NCBI RefSeq assembly: GCF_018588885.1
Contig: NZ_JAFFIW010000023.1
Span: 35,779 to 99,778 of the forward strand
Source: Mesorhizobium sp. dw_380
Lineage (GTDB): Bacteria; Pseudomonadota; Alphaproteobacteria; Rhizobiales; Rhizobiaceae
Direction of reading: 5' to 3'
Length of the DNA stretch: 64,000 bases
The notes below the pieces were generated by a model. The model was given only the letters and a program-made list of their open reading frames with translations. It searched no databases and had not been told where the DNA came from. A program made the position numbers and the translations under genes. Within the stretch, counting starts at the first letter, position 1, and the number at the start of each line of letters is the position of its first letter. Shown piece after piece: positions 36,402-44,930 of the stretch.

Positions 36402-37061
36402 TCACGCCTCCCCTGCCGCGTCGCGGATCGCGGCGACGATGTTCGGATAAGCGGCGCAACGGCAGATGTTGCCGCTCATCCGCTCACGGATCTCGGCATC
36501 AGTGAGAGCGACGGAAGCCGCTGCCACGTCGGCGCTCGCATGACTAGGCCACCCTGCCCTGGCTTCGCCCAGCATGCCGACCGCGGAACAGATCTGGCCT
36601 GGCGTGCAGTAGCCGCATTGGAAACCATCGCGTGCGACGAAGGCGGCCTGGACCGGGTTCAGCCGATCACCCTCGGCAAGGCCCTCGATAGTGGTTATCT
36701 CGTCGCCCTGATGCATTGCGGCAAGCGTCAGGCAGGAATTGATCCGGCGTCCGTCGACAAGCACCGTGCATGCACCGCACTGGCCGTGATCGCAGCCTTT
36801 CTTCGAGCCGGTGAGGCCGAGATGGTTGCGCAGAGCGTCGAGCAGCGTCGTGCGCGGGTCGAGATCAACGGCAAGGTCCTTCGCGTTGATCCGCAAGGAC
36901 ATCGGCATCGTCGGTGCCGGCGTGGGCGATGGGGTTGCCATGACGGTGTCCGCCTGCTCGGCGCCAACCGGCATCCCGGTTGCCAGCAGCAAGCCAGTCG
37001 CGACCCCGCCCTCCAATACCGTCCGACGCGTCGGCCCTTTCCTGTGCCCTGTTTCAGCCAT
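36402..37061 (-). CDS. paoA: Aldehyde oxidoreductase [2Fe-2S] subunit with Tat signal (PaoA-like)
   Basis: About 219 residues. The Tat signal contains TRRTVLEGGVATGLLLATG. The plant-type cluster is CDHGQCGACTVLVDGRRINSC; the second is CGYCTPGQIC with NICRCAAY. As in E. coli, the Fe-S subunit carries the export signal and would carry the folded complex to the periplasm. ATG 37061 follows GGGAGA; the longer frame would spoil the signal peptide. Confidence 0.88.
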   Translation of the reverse strand: MAETGHRKGPTRRTVLEGGVATGLLLATGMPVGAEQADTVMATPSPTPAPTMPMSLRINAKDLAVDLDPRTTLLDALRNHLGLTGSKKGCDHGQCGACTVLVDGRRINSCLTLAAMHQGDEITTIEGLAEGDRLNPVQAAFVARDGFQCGYCTPGQICSAVGMLGEARAGWPSHASADVAAASVALTDAEIRERMSGNICRCAAYPNIVAAIRDAAGEA

Positions 37062-37190
37062 GCATGATCTCCCGGTCGCAATGAAGAACGCTGACGGCAA
37101 CCGATGGCGAGCGCCTCAGGTGCTGTTGCTCATCGACCCTGGAGATGGAAACGCGTGCGGCGGCTTTCTTTCAGGAAATCGGCGGCAATG

Positions 37191-38096
37191 TCAGGATTCC
37201 GGAGAAAAATGCATCCGATAGACGCGAGGGGTCATGCCCCTGAGACGCCGAAATGTCGTGGTGAAGTGGCTCTGGCTTGAAAAGCCGAGCCGAACGGCAA
37301 TGATACTGATCGACAGACCCGTTTCGCGCAGCAGCGTCTCCGCTCGCCGCACGCGTTGCTCGATCACATAGGCATATGGCGCAAGGCCGGTCGTCGCCTT
37401 GAAGCGACGTCCGAAACTGTCGACGGCCATGTCTGCGACGGCTGCCAGTGCGCTCAGCGAAATGTCGGAATTCATGTGTGCATCGATATAATCCCGAACG
37501 CGACCAAGCGCCCGACGGCTGAGGCAACCGTGACGCAGAGACGGGCGTTGCTCCCGGTTCAAGGTGGCCACGCGGAGGCCGACAAGGCCCACCAAATGCT
37601 CGACATAGGCGGTGTCCGGCTTATGGCCGAGCGCAATCTCGTCGCGAAGCGAGCCCACGAGCGTGGCGATGACCTGATCATTCTTGTTCACCAGGATCGG
37701 CAAATCCCCTAAGCGTTCGCATCCTGGAATGCTGGCGTCGGGATCGATCCATAGGGCCGAGTAGGTGAGGTCCACGTTCCGGTAGAAGCCGAGTCGCTCG
37801 GCGCCCGCGGGCACGAAGGTGAGGGCCCCGGGACGATCCATTCCGTCGTACACGGATTTAGCCTCGTGCCGGATTGACGTTTGTGACGTTCCGCCTTCCT
37901 CGGTCAGGACGACCAGATGATGAGGGGCTGTCCAGCGAAGTTCCGCCACCCGGCACGTCCATCGCCGATTGTCAAAAACGATCGAGGATCCGGCCCATGA
38001 CGCGGTTTGAAGGGACTCCGACCTCTCTTCTTGGCTCCGAATCCGTCCATCACCAAGCAGCGGTTTGAATGACATTGCCGCATCTCGCTGGTTCAT
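37191..38096 (-). CDS. AraC family transcriptional regulator
   Basis: 301 residues. A C-terminal pair of helix-turn-helix motifs covers ~195-295 (ISLSALAAVADMAVDSFGRR, LSISIIAVRLGFSSQSHFT). The N-terminal half is a sensor domain with cupin-like features. It lies just upstream of paoA on the same strand with a 130-bp gap, so it probably controls the aldehyde oxidoreductase operon. Confidence 0.87.
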   Translation of the reverse strand: MNQRDAAMSFKPLLGDGRIRSQEERSESLQTASWAGSSIVFDNRRWTCRVAELRWTAPHHLVVLTEEGGTSQTSIRHEAKSVYDGMDRPGALTFVPAGAERLGFYRNVDLTYSALWIDPDASIPGCERLGDLPILVNKNDQVIATLVGSLRDEIALGHKPDTAYVEHLVGLVGLRVATLNREQRPSLRHGCLSRRALGRVRDYIDAHMNSDISLSALAAVADMAVDSFGRRFKATTGLAPYAYVIEQRVRRAETLLRETGLSISIIAVRLGFSSQSHFTTTFRRLRGMTPRVYRMHFSPES

Positions 38097-38402
38097 TGAC
38101 AGCCGCGCCCAGCTCCAACCCGGGCATTGTGTGCTGTCCGCCCCCGTCGCTGCGCATGTGGGGCAAGCATCGGACCTTTACAACCGCATAACCGCGCCGC
38201 GTACCAAGAATTGGTGAGATCGCCCAAAAAATTCTGCCGGAGGCACAGTCTATACTGTGCGACGCAATTCAGTATCGAGCTCAGCCCTGAGGGTATGCTT
38301 CGCCGCGGCAGGTTTGGTCACTTTGTTGTTCACACGGCCATTTTGATGCGCCCAGCTTTCAAGCCAGCGGAAGGTAGGCTGGTCGGCAGCGTGGGGCACC
38401 TG
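38097..38402. other. Intergenic region with a palindrome
   Basis: No gene is supported; an overlapping open frame on the plus strand is antisense to galE. The region holds the AraC promoter and an inverted repeat at 38243-38260. Confidence 0.45.
38243..38260. repeat. Inverted repeat GCACAGT/ACTGTGC
   Basis: Perfect 7-bp arms separated by CTAT. It lies ~150 bp upstream of the AraC-type regulator start and ~140 bp downstream of the galE stop. It could be a regulator site or a hairpin at the galE transcript end; it has no T-run. Confidence 0.5.
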
Positions 38403-39377
38403 TCACAATCGGCTGCGGTACCAGGCCAGCGCCGTCTCGACGATCCTGTCTATTCCGGATTGCTCAGGCACCCAGCCAAGTTCCCGGTGCGCCTTTCCGG
38501 CCGCGGCTACGAGCGCTGGCGGGTCACCTGCCCTGCGCGGACCGTAAACCACAGGAAGGCGCGATCCCGATGCCCGGCTGACCGCATCGACCAGCTCCTT
38601 CACCGTCGTTCCAGTTCCAGTCCCGAGATTGTAGACATGGACACCCTTGTCGCGGAGCAGTTTCTCCCCCGCCAGTACGTGAGCACGTGCGAGATCGGTG
38701 ACATGGACATAGTCCCGCACCGCGGTTCCATCGCGTGTGTCGAAGTCGATGCCGTTGACGGTAAAGATCCGGTCCCGCCTGACAGCCGCCTCGATGGCGA
38801 GCGGTATGACGTGTGTTTCCGGTTCATGCCGCTCACCGACCTCGCCGTCGGGATCGCATCCGGCCGCATTGAAATACCGCAGCACGACCGCGTCGAGGCC
38901 ATGGGCATAGGAGAGATTATCCACCATCCGTTCTATGATAAATTTCGACCATCCATAGGGATTGATGGGCGACTGCGGATGCGTTTCGTCAATCGGAGAG
39001 CGAACCGGAACGCCATAAGACGCGCACGTGCTGGAAAAGATCAGCTTACCGATGCCTGCCTTCAACATTTCCTCGAGCAAGACCAGCGACCCGAAACTGT
39101 TGTTTCGGTAGTAGAGTCCCGGATGTTCGACCGACTCACCCACATAGGCATAGGCGGCGAAATGCGCCACCACATCAGGCCGATATTGTCGCAGAGCCGC
39201 CGACACGGCCTCGGCGTCGGAAATGTCGCCCTCGACAATCGGCCCCCATTTGACCGCGTCGCGCCAACCGCGCGAGAGATTGTCATACGTGATGACCGAC
39301 CAACCCGATTCGGCGAATGCCTTGCAGCAGTGTGATCCGATGTAGCCGGCCCCGCCGGTGACAAGGACGGTCTTCAT
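38403..39377 (-). CDS. galE: UDP-glucose 4-epimerase
   Basis: 324 residues of an extended SDR. NAD binding is TGGAGYIGSH at the N-terminus, and the active site is SSTCASYG followed by YGWSK (YxxxK). It converts UDP-glucose to UDP-galactose. The start overlaps the stop of the UDP-glucuronate decarboxylase-like gene by 4 bp, so both sugar-nucleotide enzymes come from one transcript. Confidence 0.88.
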   Translation of the reverse strand: MKTVLVTGGAGYIGSHCCKAFAESGWSVITYDNLSRGWRDAVKWGPIVEGDISDAEAVSAALRQYRPDVVAHFAAYAYVGESVEHPGLYYRNNSFGSLVLLEEMLKAGIGKLIFSSTCASYGVPVRSPIDETHPQSPINPYGWSKFIIERMVDNLSYAHGLDAVVLRYFNAAGCDPDGEVGERHEPETHVIPLAIEAAVRRDRIFTVNGIDFDTRDGTAVRDYVHVTDLARAHVLAGEKLLRDKGVHVYNLGTGTGTTVKELVDAVSRASGSRLPVVYGPRRAGDPPALVAAAGKAHRELGWVPEQSGIDRIVETALAWYRSRL

Positions 39378-40348
39378 TCGGCAGCGGCGGGCCGTAGATA
39401 CCCCGACGAAACCAAGCCTTCGAAATAGGCAATGGTCTTGACAAGGCCGTCGCGCAACGGGGTTCTTGGCTCCCAATTGAGCTCACGCAAGGCATTTCCG
39501 ATATCGGGCTGTCGCTGCCTTGGGTCGTCGATGGGCAAAGGCAAAAAACTGATCCTCGATCGGCTTCCGGTAATTTCGATCACAAGGTTGGCGAGTTCGA
39601 GCATCGTGAATTCGACCGGATTGCCGAGATTGATCGGACCGGTGACATCGTCAGCCGTTTGCATCATGCGAACCAGACCGTCGATGAGGTCGTCGACATA
39701 GCAAAACGAACGTGTCTGCTGGCCGGTGCCGTACACCGTTATCGGCTCGTTCTGCAGGGCTTGCACGATGAAGTTGGAGACAACGCGGCCATCGTCCGGA
39801 CGCATCCTCGGGCCATATGTGTTGAAGATGCGCGCAACCTTGATCCGCAGCCTGTGCTGTCGCCAGTAGTCGAAAAACAGCGTTTCGGCGCATCGCTTGC
39901 CTTCGTCGTAACAAGCACGCGGTCCTATTGGGTTTACCTTGCCCCAATAGTCCTCGGTCTGCGGGTGAATTTCAGGGTCGCCGTAAACCTCGGACGTGGA
40001 CGCTTGAAGGATCTTTGCGCGAACCCGCTTGGCGAGCCCCAGCATGTTGATCGCCCCGTGGACGCTGGTCTTGGTCGTCTGGACCGGATCGTCCTGATAG
40101 TGAACGGGGCTCGCAGGACAGGCAAGATTGTAAATCTCGTCAACCTCCACGTAGAGCGGAAACGTCACGTCGTGGCGAATGATCTCGAAGGATCTGTTGT
40201 CGAGCAAATGCGAGACGTTTCTTCGGCTTCCGGTGAAGAAATTGTCGACGCATATAACCTCGTGACCTTCGCCAAGCAGCCGCTCACACAAGAACGATCC
40301 CAGAAAACCCGCGCCTCCAGTCACCAGGATTCGTTTTGCTTGCTGCAT
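39374..40348 (-). CDS. UDP-glucuronate decarboxylase-like NAD-dependent epimerase
   Basis: 324 residues. TGGAGFLGSFLCERLL binds NAD; YNLACPASPVHYQDDP, SEVYGDPEIHPQ and the catalytic YDEGKR are the signature set of UDP-xylose synthases. The product would be UDP-xylose. ATG 40348 follows GGAGG; the ATG at 40375 has none. A dTDP-glucose dehydratase is a less likely alternative. Confidence 0.83.
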   Translation of the reverse strand: MQQAKRILVTGGAGFLGSFLCERLLGEGHEVICVDNFFTGSRRNVSHLLDNRSFEIIRHDVTFPLYVEVDEIYNLACPASPVHYQDDPVQTTKTSVHGAINMLGLAKRVRAKILQASTSEVYGDPEIHPQTEDYWGKVNPIGPRACYDEGKRCAETLFFDYWRQHRLRIKVARIFNTYGPRMRPDDGRVVSNFIVQALQNEPITVYGTGQQTRSFCYVDDLIDGLVRMMQTADDVTGPINLGNPVEFTMLELANLVIEITGSRSRISFLPLPIDDPRQRQPDIGNALRELNWEPRTPLRDGLVKTIAYFEGLVSSGYLRPAAAE

Positions 40349-40767
40349 TTTGGGGCCTCCAGGTATTTTAGCCAAACCTAATACGTTACCAGATTAGGCC
40401 GATTGACCAGCGGCCTGCTTTCAATTTTCGTTACCGACAAGACATTGTTGTCAAAACGCGACGCCCCGTGGTGTCCCCCGGCACTGAAGGAGGTTGAATC
40501 CCGGTTCCTCGCCCTCGCCAATGTCCCCCCGATACTTCATATGCCGGAGTAGCTGCTACAGCGTGGCAAGCGGACTCGGGGAGCAGTTCTTCGGTCTCAT
40601 TATGAACGTGCCGCCCGCCTGCAGGACCGTGCTCACGACGGCAAAGCCGGGATGGGCCGCGCTTGCTTCCTCGAACTGCTGGCGCCATCGTTGATGCTGT
40701 TGTCGTCGGCCGGTGACCGGTCAAACTCGGTCTGAAGCTTCCCGCCACCTGGCCTTCGCGGTGAAGG
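40349..40767. other. Intergenic region without recognisable gene
   Basis: Upstream of the sugar-nucleotide genes. Open frames on both strands are short and of poor composition. I see no repeat or terminator. Confidence 0.4.
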
Positions 40768-41074
40768 TCAGCGCGCTGAAGCGCTGCCGTGCTTTTTCAC
40801 CCTGGTGATCGCCGACTTGTCGACGGTGATGACGCCGCCGCAGTCAATCCGCACCGTCAACTTTGTTGGCTTCGCGGTCGATGCGGGTGATGTCCCCAAC
40901 AAGAACAACTTTGTCTCCAGCGCGGGTTTTGGGTGGCGGATCGACCGCATAAGGAGGGTCATACGATGGAATGCTTACTCTGGCGCGGCCGCTGGGAAGA
41001 ACCGTGACGACCGTGCCGGTCAGCGCGACTTCGTCGCCGATCTCAAATTCCCGAGGCACGCTATACCCTAGCAT
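40768..41074 (-). pseudogene. Frameshifted hypothetical gene
   Basis: ATG 41074 has a strong GGAGGAAG site. The first frame gives 76 residues (GDEVALTGTVVTVLPSGRAR, VVLVGDITRIDREANK) and stops early. Removing one base of the TTT run at 40862-40864 joins it to a second frame reading LTVRIDCGGVITVDKSAITR, giving a continuous ~102-residue beta-rich protein ending at 40768. The cause is either a true frameshift or an assembly error. Function unknown. Confidence 0.55.
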
Positions 41075-41423
41075 AGGCTTCCTCCGGTGCTTCCCCAATT
41101 AATGCCGGCAAACTGAGTTGGTTGCGTGAAATCGCAAACGACTGGCGCAGAAATCAGGAATAGCATCCTGAATCCGGCGAGCTCACTTCCTCCGGAGGCT
41201 TGCCACGACGTGAAAATCTCCTTTTCGTTGAAGACACGCTGGGCAAGAAGGTAGCGATCGGCTCCGGCTTGTCAGTCGACTGCCTGACCCACGTCCACCG
41301 GATGGTGCTCGACGTCCCCGCATTGGCTCGATGCTGCCCTTCTCCAATCGTGACTGGAAGCCGATCTTCGAAAGTGAGTGAGGAAAATGCAGGAACCTTT
41401 CATGCGCCAGCCGCTTTGTGTGC
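41075..41423. other. Intergenic region without recognisable gene
   Basis: Between divergent small genes. No convincing frame, repeat or RNA is visible. Confidence 0.4.
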
Positions 41424-41723
41424 ATGTCCCAAACCGTTGAACCACCCATATTGCCAAAGGGTAGCCCAGACCGGGATGTCAACTGTGAGGTCGCCTTGGA
41501 AGCCGCATTCGCTGCGCTGGTGGCTGCCTCGGAAACGCAGGGATGGACGCCCCATGAAACGGCTGCAGCTCTACTGAAAATCGCCACGGACCATGCCCGG
41601 CAGTTCAGGCTTGTGCCGGCTAAGCCGCCGCCAAGGTGGCAACCGCGAAGAGATATATTGATCGCGTGTGCCGCGCTCGTGTTCTTGCTGTGTGTCACCG
41701 TCGGTTGGTGGGTGCTTAGGTAA
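41424..41723 (+). CDS. Small membrane-anchored hypothetical protein
   Basis: About 99 residues. The N-terminal part is helical (VALEAAFAALVAASETQGWT, ETAAALLKIATDHARQF), and a single C-terminal membrane segment is DILIACAALVFLLCVTVGWW. The layout resembles small proteins common in rhizobial accessory DNA. No strong ribosome-binding site is visible. Confidence 0.5.
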   Translation: MSQTVEPPILPKGSPDRDVNCEVALEAAFAALVAASETQGWTPHETAAALLKIATDHARQFRLVPAKPPPRWQPRRDILIACAALVFLLCVTVGWWVLR

Positions 41724-42010
41724 GCCCGTCCGCCAGATTGTCGGCTCTCGGATGAGCCTCACCCGGGTCGCGAACTAAGCGCCTCACAGCGACCACGCCT
41801 CCGGGCAACGTGCGACGAGAACTTAGCCAAACCCTGACGAGGGGTGATAAACCTCGCTGGATAAGACGCAACCACGCGCGCTTCAGAGTACGTCCGCTCA
41901 GGGCCGGCCGCCGCAACAAGCCGCGACCCGCTGGGGCCGAAAAAGACCGTCAAACACGGCCGAGCGGTCCGCACAGTTGCCCCGGCATTCGCTCGCCGCC
42001 GTGGCGTGCC

Positions 42011-42667
42011 TCACTTGCCGTATGACGCAAGGAACACGCGCACACCGGCGGCGGCGTGTCGTCGAAGCTCCGCCGGTTTCGGAATTGAATCATCCCCCAA
42101 CAGCATGGCCCTGTTCAATGGCTCGCCCATGATCAACCAATTGAACTGGGAAGCGGCGACTGCTGGATCACCGATCGCAAGCAGGCCGCGATCGGCCAAG
42201 CGATCGAACAGCACTGCCATCGCGGCCATTGCGCGCCCGGGTCCACCATCGAAGAGCGCCTTTGCCAGTTCCGGGAAACGGCCGACCTCGCCGATTACCA
42301 AACGGCGCAGCTGCATGACACGCGGCGTGAGTACAGTGGTAAGCTGTCGGTACGCATAGCGCCGAAGATATTCGGCAACGTCTTCGCCCTCGGCGAGGTC
42401 CGGCATTTCAGTATGGACCCTATCGCTGGCTCGATTGGTCACGCTGCTCACGATCTCCACGAACAGCGTCTCCTTGCTCGGAAAATTCTTGTAGACGGTC
42501 TGTTTCGACACCGCCGCAAGCGCCGCGATCTCGTCCATGTTGGTGGCCAGATAGCCCTTTTGCAGAAACACCTCTGTAGCCGCATCGAGGATGGCCCGCC
42601 GCTTTTTCGCCGACCGTCCGTGCGGTTCTAGTTCTTCTGAAACACCTGCTGAACGCGTCGTGGTCAT
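42011..42667 (-). CDS. TetR family transcriptional regulator
   Basis: 218 residues. The helix-turn-helix at ~25-65 includes ILDAATEVFLQKGYLATNMD and VSKQTVYKNFPSKETLF; the C-terminal domain is of the AcrR type. AGGAG precedes the ATG. It diverges from a VOC gene across an 85-bp region holding a promoter with an embedded imperfect palindrome, which suggests repression of that gene. Confidence 0.87.
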   Translation of the reverse strand: MTTTRSAGVSEELEPHGRSAKKRRAILDAATEVFLQKGYLATNMDEIAALAAVSKQTVYKNFPSKETLFVEIVSSVTNRASDRVHTEMPDLAEGEDVAEYLRRYAYRQLTTVLTPRVMQLRRLVIGEVGRFPELAKALFDGGPGRAMAAMAVLFDRLADRGLLAIGDPAVAASQFNWLIMGEPLNRAMLLGDDSIPKPAELRRHAAAGVRVFLASYGK

Positions 42668-42690
42668 GCTCCTGGTGTGTCCGCTGCCGA

Positions 42691-42719
42691 TTGACTCATA
42701 GTACTGGACCGTCTAGTTT
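42691..42719 (+). promoter_or_regulatory. Candidate promoter of the VOC gene with TetR operator in its spacer
   Basis: TTGACT (42691-42696) and TAGTTT (42714-42719) are spaced by 17 bp. Overlapping them is ACTGGACCGTCTAGT (42703-42717), which matches its own reverse complement at 12 of 15 positions. The position fits repression by the adjacent TetR protein. Confidence 0.5.
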
Positions 42720-42752
42720 GATTTGGACCGAGATGCAATGGGGAGATCGACG

Positions 42753-43118
42753 ATGCACATCCAGTTCGCGGAGCTGCCGGTGTTCGACCAGGAACGCGCC
42801 AAGGCGTTCTACGTCGATCACTTGAATTGCCGCGTCGTCGCCGATCAGCCAATGGGCGATGATGGCTGGCGATGGATCGAACTCGGATTTCCAGGCGCCG
42901 ATACCACCCTCCACTTGCTAAGGCGCAAGGACGAAACACCATCTGAGGGGCCCGTCCTCGTGCTGGTTGACAACGAAATCGAAGTCACCGTCCAGAGACT
43001 CAAATCGCGAGGCGCCGAGATCATAACAGAACCGCGCCCCGCGCCATGGCAAACGGGGCGCATGATCGCGGAGTTTCGGGACAGCGAGGGCAATCGCATG
43101 ATGATCACCAGCAGATGA
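42753..43118 (+). CDS. VOC family protein (glyoxalase/dioxygenase fold)
   Basis: 121 residues of a single vicinal-oxygen-chelate domain: FAELPVFDQERAKAFYVDHL and EFRDSEGNRMMI at the C-terminus. ATG 42753 follows GGGGAGA. The substrate is unknown. It overlaps by ATGA with a frameshifted GFA-like gene downstream. Confidence 0.85.
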   Translation: MHIQFAELPVFDQERAKAFYVDHLNCRVVADQPMGDDGWRWIELGFPGADTTLHLLRRKDETPSEGPVLVLVDNEIEVTVQRLKSRGAEIITEPRPAPWQTGRMIAEFRDSEGNRMMITSR

Positions 43119-43620
43119 CGCACTCACCTATCATGACCGCAATATGCTTTTGCGGTGGCGTCGAACTCAAAGCGCTTGGCAGGCCGATCGTCAGCAGCGT
43201 CTGCTACTGCGACGTCAGAAGGGAGCTGACCAGATCGAAGCTTTGCCAGGTGCTGGCGCCATACGCGATCCCGATGGCGGCACCGCATACATCGTCTATC
43301 GAAAGGACCGCATCGAGTGCTCCAGGGGGGCCGAATCGCTGAAGGGTTATAAGCTTAAGGAAGTTTCGGTCACGAATAGGGTTATCGCCACGTGCTGCAA
43401 TTCGGCGATGTTCATGAACTTCGATAGAGGTCCGCATTGGGTCTCGGCATACAGAGCTCGGTTTCACGGAGAACTACTGCCACTGCAGCTGCGGATTTGC
43501 ACGAAGTTCAAACCGCATGGCGTTGTCCTTCCCGATGACGTGCCGAGCCACCGGGGCTATCCTCCCGGGTTCATCGTTAAGCTTCTCGCATCGCGCGTGG
43601 CGATGTTGCTAGGTCGATAA
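43115..43620 (+). pseudogene. Frameshifted GFA/DUF6151-like zinc protein
   Basis: Frame 1 begins at ATG 43115 and gives MTHSPIMTAICFCGGVELKA then SSVCYCD, the zinc-binding CxCG and first part of the second zinc pair. At about 43214 it shifts to another frame that continues KGADQIEALPGAGAIRDPDG to RVIATCCNSAMFMNFDRGPH and stops at 43620. The expected cysteine of the CxxC pair is missing at the junction; a 4-bp deletion explains both. The gene was probably co-transcribed with the VOC gene. Confidence 0.7.
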
Positions 43621-43690
43621 ACCGGCCGGCCGCCAGCCTGCGCGATAAGACATTCAGATAGGTGAGCAAATCGGATACGGCCTTGCCGCT

Positions 43691-43795
43691 TAAAGCGTGT
43701 CGCGCTGAAACGGATTCAGGTGACACGCTTTAAGTCTTTGTTTTTATGCATGTCGTTGTCCCAGAACCGCTGCACACTTCTGGGCGACATGCATT
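43691..43795. repeat. Double-hairpin intergenic repeat element
   Basis: Two perfect inverted repeats stand in series: AAAGCGTGTC/GACACGCTTT (43692-43731) and TGCATGTCG/CGACATGCA (43747-43793), the latter with inner CCCAGAA/TTCTGGG arms. It ends just past the GDSL stop codon. I recognise this as an element typical of Mesorhizobium intergenic DNA, from memory. Confidence 0.7.
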
Positions 43796-43799
43796 GGGC

Positions 43800-44537
43800 T
43801 CAGGCGTCAATGAACTTCTGTATGCGATCCGCCACGATCAGCGCTGCCCGGCTGTTCAAGTGCACGCCGTCGGTGTGAAATAGCCAGCCATTTCTGCGGG
43901 CGACATCGTCCGGATGCTGCCGCAGCACCAGTACGCGAAAGGCATCGCGGTAGAATGGAAGAAAGTTGAACGCCGTGTAGGCCCGGCCAGGCGAGGCGCG
44001 AACTGCCTCGATGATCGCCTCATGGAGCGGGATGTAGTAGCAGCGTTCCTCGTGCGCGACGGCCGCCACGATCGCAGAATATTCCTTGATCCGCCGGTTG
44101 AGCTCGCTCTGGAACGGGTCGTCGGAATCCGGTGCTTCTCCTATTGGAGGGAGCGAACAAAGGCCGATGTCGGCCGCCGTCTCGCGCTTCAGCCTGCGGG
44201 CTATCTCGGCCAGATTCTCGTGGAACCTATCGGGCGACGGCGTGCGAGGCAGGCGCTTCCATAGCGTAAAGAACCGCCGCACTTTGCGTGACACGAGCGC
44301 GAGAACGTCATTCCCGCCGACCCAGACGATGACCTTGCCGGGACGACAGGCGAGCACGTCCGGCAGCCGCTGCAGTGCGTTATAGGCCAGGTCGCCGCCG
44401 ACGCCGAAATTCCGGAACTCAAATTGCCCGTTGCGCGGCCGACGGCGGAGCTCGGCGATCCAATCGAATGCCTGGCCCTTGCCCGCCGTGCTGCTCGATC
44501 CGAGGCAGGCCACGATTTTTCGTTGAGGACTCACCAT
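43800..44537 (-). CDS. SGNH/GDSL hydrolase
   Basis: 245 residues with all SGNH blocks: CLGSSSTAG (nucleophile Ser, block I), GVGGD (II), WVGGND (III) and DGVHLN (V, catalytic Asp and His). There is no signal peptide, so it is a cytoplasmic esterase or lipase of unknown substrate. Confidence 0.85.
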   Translation of the reverse strand: MVSPQRKIVACLGSSSTAGKGQAFDWIAELRRRPRNGQFEFRNFGVGGDLAYNALQRLPDVLACRPGKVIVWVGGNDVLALVSRKVRRFFTLWKRLPRTPSPDRFHENLAEIARRLKRETAADIGLCSLPPIGEAPDSDDPFQSELNRRIKEYSAIVAAVAHEERCYYIPLHEAIIEAVRASPGRAYTAFNFLPFYRDAFRVLVLRQHPDDVARRNGWLFHTDGVHLNSRAALIVADRIQKFIDA

Positions 44538-44573
44538 CGTAACTCCGCCAAGCCAGAGTGAGAAATCGTCGCC

Positions 44574-44923
44574 TTATGCTCTTCCCAAAACGGCTGGCCC
44601 AGGCGTGAGCTTCAAGTCGGACTCCGAGGCGGCTCCAATGACCCACGGGCAGGCATAATAGTCTTCGATGTGGTCGATGACGCCGCCTGCGACATGGACA
44701 CGAACCGGCCACGCGACCTGCCACTGGTGGCCTCGCTGGAAGAGCACGAGCACGACAGGCTCTCCGTCGATCGCCCCGACCTTCATGATCCACGTCTCCG
44801 GGTCATGCGGGCGCAGTAGCGATGCAGTTGAGCGCGGACGCCCGACACCGTCTCGAGGAAGGCTCGATACCGCGCGTCGAACAGGCCGATCGGTCGCCCA
44901 GGCATGTCCTTCACCTGCCACAT
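44574..44923 (-). pseudogene. ECF sigma factor remnant with internal deletion
   Basis: From ATG 44923 the frame reads RAFLETVSGVRAQLHRYCAR, the region-2 start of RpoE-like sigma factors, and soon stops. In a second frame from about 44810 the sequence reads EPVVLVLFQRGHQWQV and GGVIDHIEDYYACPWVIGAA, the C-terminal SnoaL-like end of the same family. The intervening ~500 bp of a full-length gene are gone. It lies 8 bp after the DHFR-like gene. Confidence 0.65.
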
Positions 44924-44930
44924 CTTAGCG

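Noticed and set aside
38127..39335. Long plus-strand open frame (402 codons)
   Set aside because: It is antisense to galE, whose motifs are clear; the frame has no ribosome-binding site or family features and arises from high GC.
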